The translations under genes were made by a program, and so were the position numbers. The notes beneath the pieces were generated by a model. That model was not told the DNA's origin. It ran no database searches and was given only the letters and a program-made list of their open reading frames with translations. DNA of 32,147 bases from an uncultured Lachnospiraceae bacterium (GTDB lineage Bacteria > Bacillota > Clostridia > Lachnospirales > Lachnospiraceae), in NCBI GenBank assembly GCA_905193085.1, contig CAJJNI010000004.1:1-32147 (forward strand). Reading direction: 5' to 3'. Below are positions 31,118-32,147 of this stretch, piece after piece. Position 1 is the first letter of the stretch; each line of letters begins with the position of its first letter.

Positions 31118-32147
31118 TCAGGGCAGACTGTTCCTTAAACACGCTGCACCGTAACCTAACTGGGCGTTTGGCCACACAAAATTTCCCGGAAGTTTTCTTG
31201 CACCTTTTATGAGCTTAGCTTTTATTTTTTCACCATAAAGATAATCATCTTTTCCCTGTACTATGCCATACTGCATCATTAAACATGCCATTCCCGTAAT
31301 TACCGGAGTTGCAAATGAAGTTCCGCTGTAAAGCGAATACCCTCCACCAACAGAGGTCGACATAATATTTACCCCAGGTGCTGCAATATCAGGTTTTTGA
31401 AGACTTTTATTATTAACAACTCTTCCGCGCCCTGAAAAATCGGCATATGAATCGGTCTCTCCATTATAAGCCGCAACTGTAATTACCCTCGATGCCGCTG
31501 CCGGAACAGTAAATGTATTCTCCGCTGCCGGCCTTAAAAATTCCGTCACAGAAGACAGCCCCTCATTTACCGGAAGCCATAAATTATAATCACCCACAAC
31601 TATATTCTGACCTATTATCTCAAATGCCCATATTCCCTCATTTATAAACATGTTATCCGGAATAAAATCAACATAAATTTCCTGATTTATTGTATATGGT
31701 TTTGGTTCACCATAATATACAAGTATTTCTACATTACCTAAGTTAAATCTCTGGCTTTCGTTTTTTTGATAAAATGTTATCCTGTTCCCTGACGGGTCAA
31801 TCAAATATATTTCAAAATCATCTGCGTAATTTTTCCACAACTGTACATTTAATTTTGATTCGTACGGTCCTACTATAAATTCAGCTCTCTGTCTTACACC
31901 TTTTTGTGCTTTTCCATAAAAATGACCTGCTCTTGCCCCCTCATTTCCGGTTCCGACACATATTACATTTTTCCATACTGATGAAGCCTGGTTAAGAAAT
32001 GCTTCAAGCAATGAATTGCCATCATGTGAACCATAATTATTGCCAAAACTTATATTGACTGCAACCGGGAGATTTAACTGCATTGCTTTATTGATACAGT
32101 AATTTACTGCAAGCATAAGCTCTGTCGTTCTTGGAAATGAATTTGTA
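31118..32147 (-). CDS. Subtilisin-like (S8) serine protease, Csp-related, cut by window edge
   Basis: The C-terminal 342 codons of a subtilase; the N-terminus with the Asp and His of the triad lies beyond the right edge. The frame stays open to the last base. Visible parts are PVAVNISFGNNYGSHDG, then VICVGTGNEGARAGH with the oxyanion Asn. A long insertion follows (about 150 residues, beta-rich) between that motif and the catalytic Ser. The catalytic Ser is in LYSGTSFATPVITGMACLMMQYG. The insertion and the GPYESKLNVQLWKNYADDFEIYLIDPSG segment are characteristic of the clostridial Csp-type family. It ends AACLRNSLP. The dockerin gene lies 170 bp downstream in the same direction. Family members act in germination or in extracellular or spore-associated proteolysis; the role here is unknown. 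Confidence 0.9.
   Translation of the reverse strand, partial: TNSFPRTTELMLAVNYCINKAMQLNLPVAVNISFGNNYGSHDGNSLLEAFLNQASSVWKNVICVGTGNEGARAGHFYGKAQKGVRQRAEFIVGPYESKLNVQLWKNYADDFEIYLIDPSGNRITFYQKNESQRFNLGNVEILVYYGEPKPYTINQEIYVDFIPDNMFINEGIWAFEIIGQNIVVGDYNLWLPVNEGLSSVTEFLRPAAENTFTVPAAASRVITVAAYNGETDSYADFSGRGRVVNNKSLQKPDIAAPGVNIMSTSVGGGYSLYSGTSFATPVITGMACLMMQYGIVQGKDDYLYGEKIKAKLIKGARKLPGNFVWPNAQLGYGAACLRNSLP

Noticed and set aside
1..32147. CRISPR arrays, tRNA or rRNA genes, prophage or intact insertion sequences
   Set aside because: No regularly spaced repeats, no recognisable tRNA or rRNA segments and no transposase or phage genes were seen.

Overview
The window looks like a chromosomal segment of a low-GC, anaerobic Gram-positive of the Clostridia, most likely a gut Lachnospiraceae member. 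The evidence is AT-rich codon use, strong AGGAGG-type ribosome binding sites, class III (oxygen-sensitive) ribonucleotide reductase, a Spo0A-type regulator, a type I dockerin, a Csp-like subtilase and host/plant glycan enzymes. Genus and species cannot be fixed from the sequence alone. No rRNA, tRNA, CRISPR array, prophage or intact insertion sequence was seen.

Layout, left to right. (1) 1-2960: the 5' part of L-rhamnose isomerase, an unknown charged 192-aa protein, and an SGNH/sialate O-acetylesterase. (2) 3025-5654: a metal-resistance unit with a CadC/SmtB-like ArsR repressor, a free HMA metallochaperone and a Zn/Cd/Pb-type P1B ATPase. Two matching inverted repeats act as candidate operators. 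(3) 5706-8805: a GH29 alpha-L-fucosidase followed by a degenerate HD-GYP protein, closed by a strikingly structured 158-nt three-way-junction element. (4) 8831-12309: a DEAD-box RNA helicase, a hemolysin III family protein and a diverged Spo0A-like regulator. (5) 12392-17438: a MacA/MacB (YknXYZ-like) exporter operon behind a perfect 12-5-12 palindrome, then an unknown two-domain membrane protein. (6) 17557-22049: an anaerobic nucleotide-reduction operon, nrdD-(structured spacer)-nrdG-pdxY-radical SAM, preceded by two NrdR boxes 31 bp apart. (7) 22181-27573: pncB-HPt-response regulator/EAL operon and a PAS-GGDEF-EAL protein. Both EAL domains look intact and both GGDEF domains degenerate. (8) 27804-32147: a large secreted dockerin protein with CxxC repeats and a truncated subtilase.

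Themes. At least three proteins belong to cyclic-di-GMP signalling families, all on the degradation side. Carbohydrate functions (rhamnose, O-acetyl groups, fucose, dockerin) fit a glycan-degrading gut anaerobe.

The least-explained signals are non-coding. They are the 5706-5863 structured element, the hairpin-rich nrdD-nrdG spacer whose wobble pairs only make sense on the minus strand, and a short dispersed element. That element has two clear copies, each bounded exactly by its own direct repeat like a target-site duplication, plus one diverged copy.
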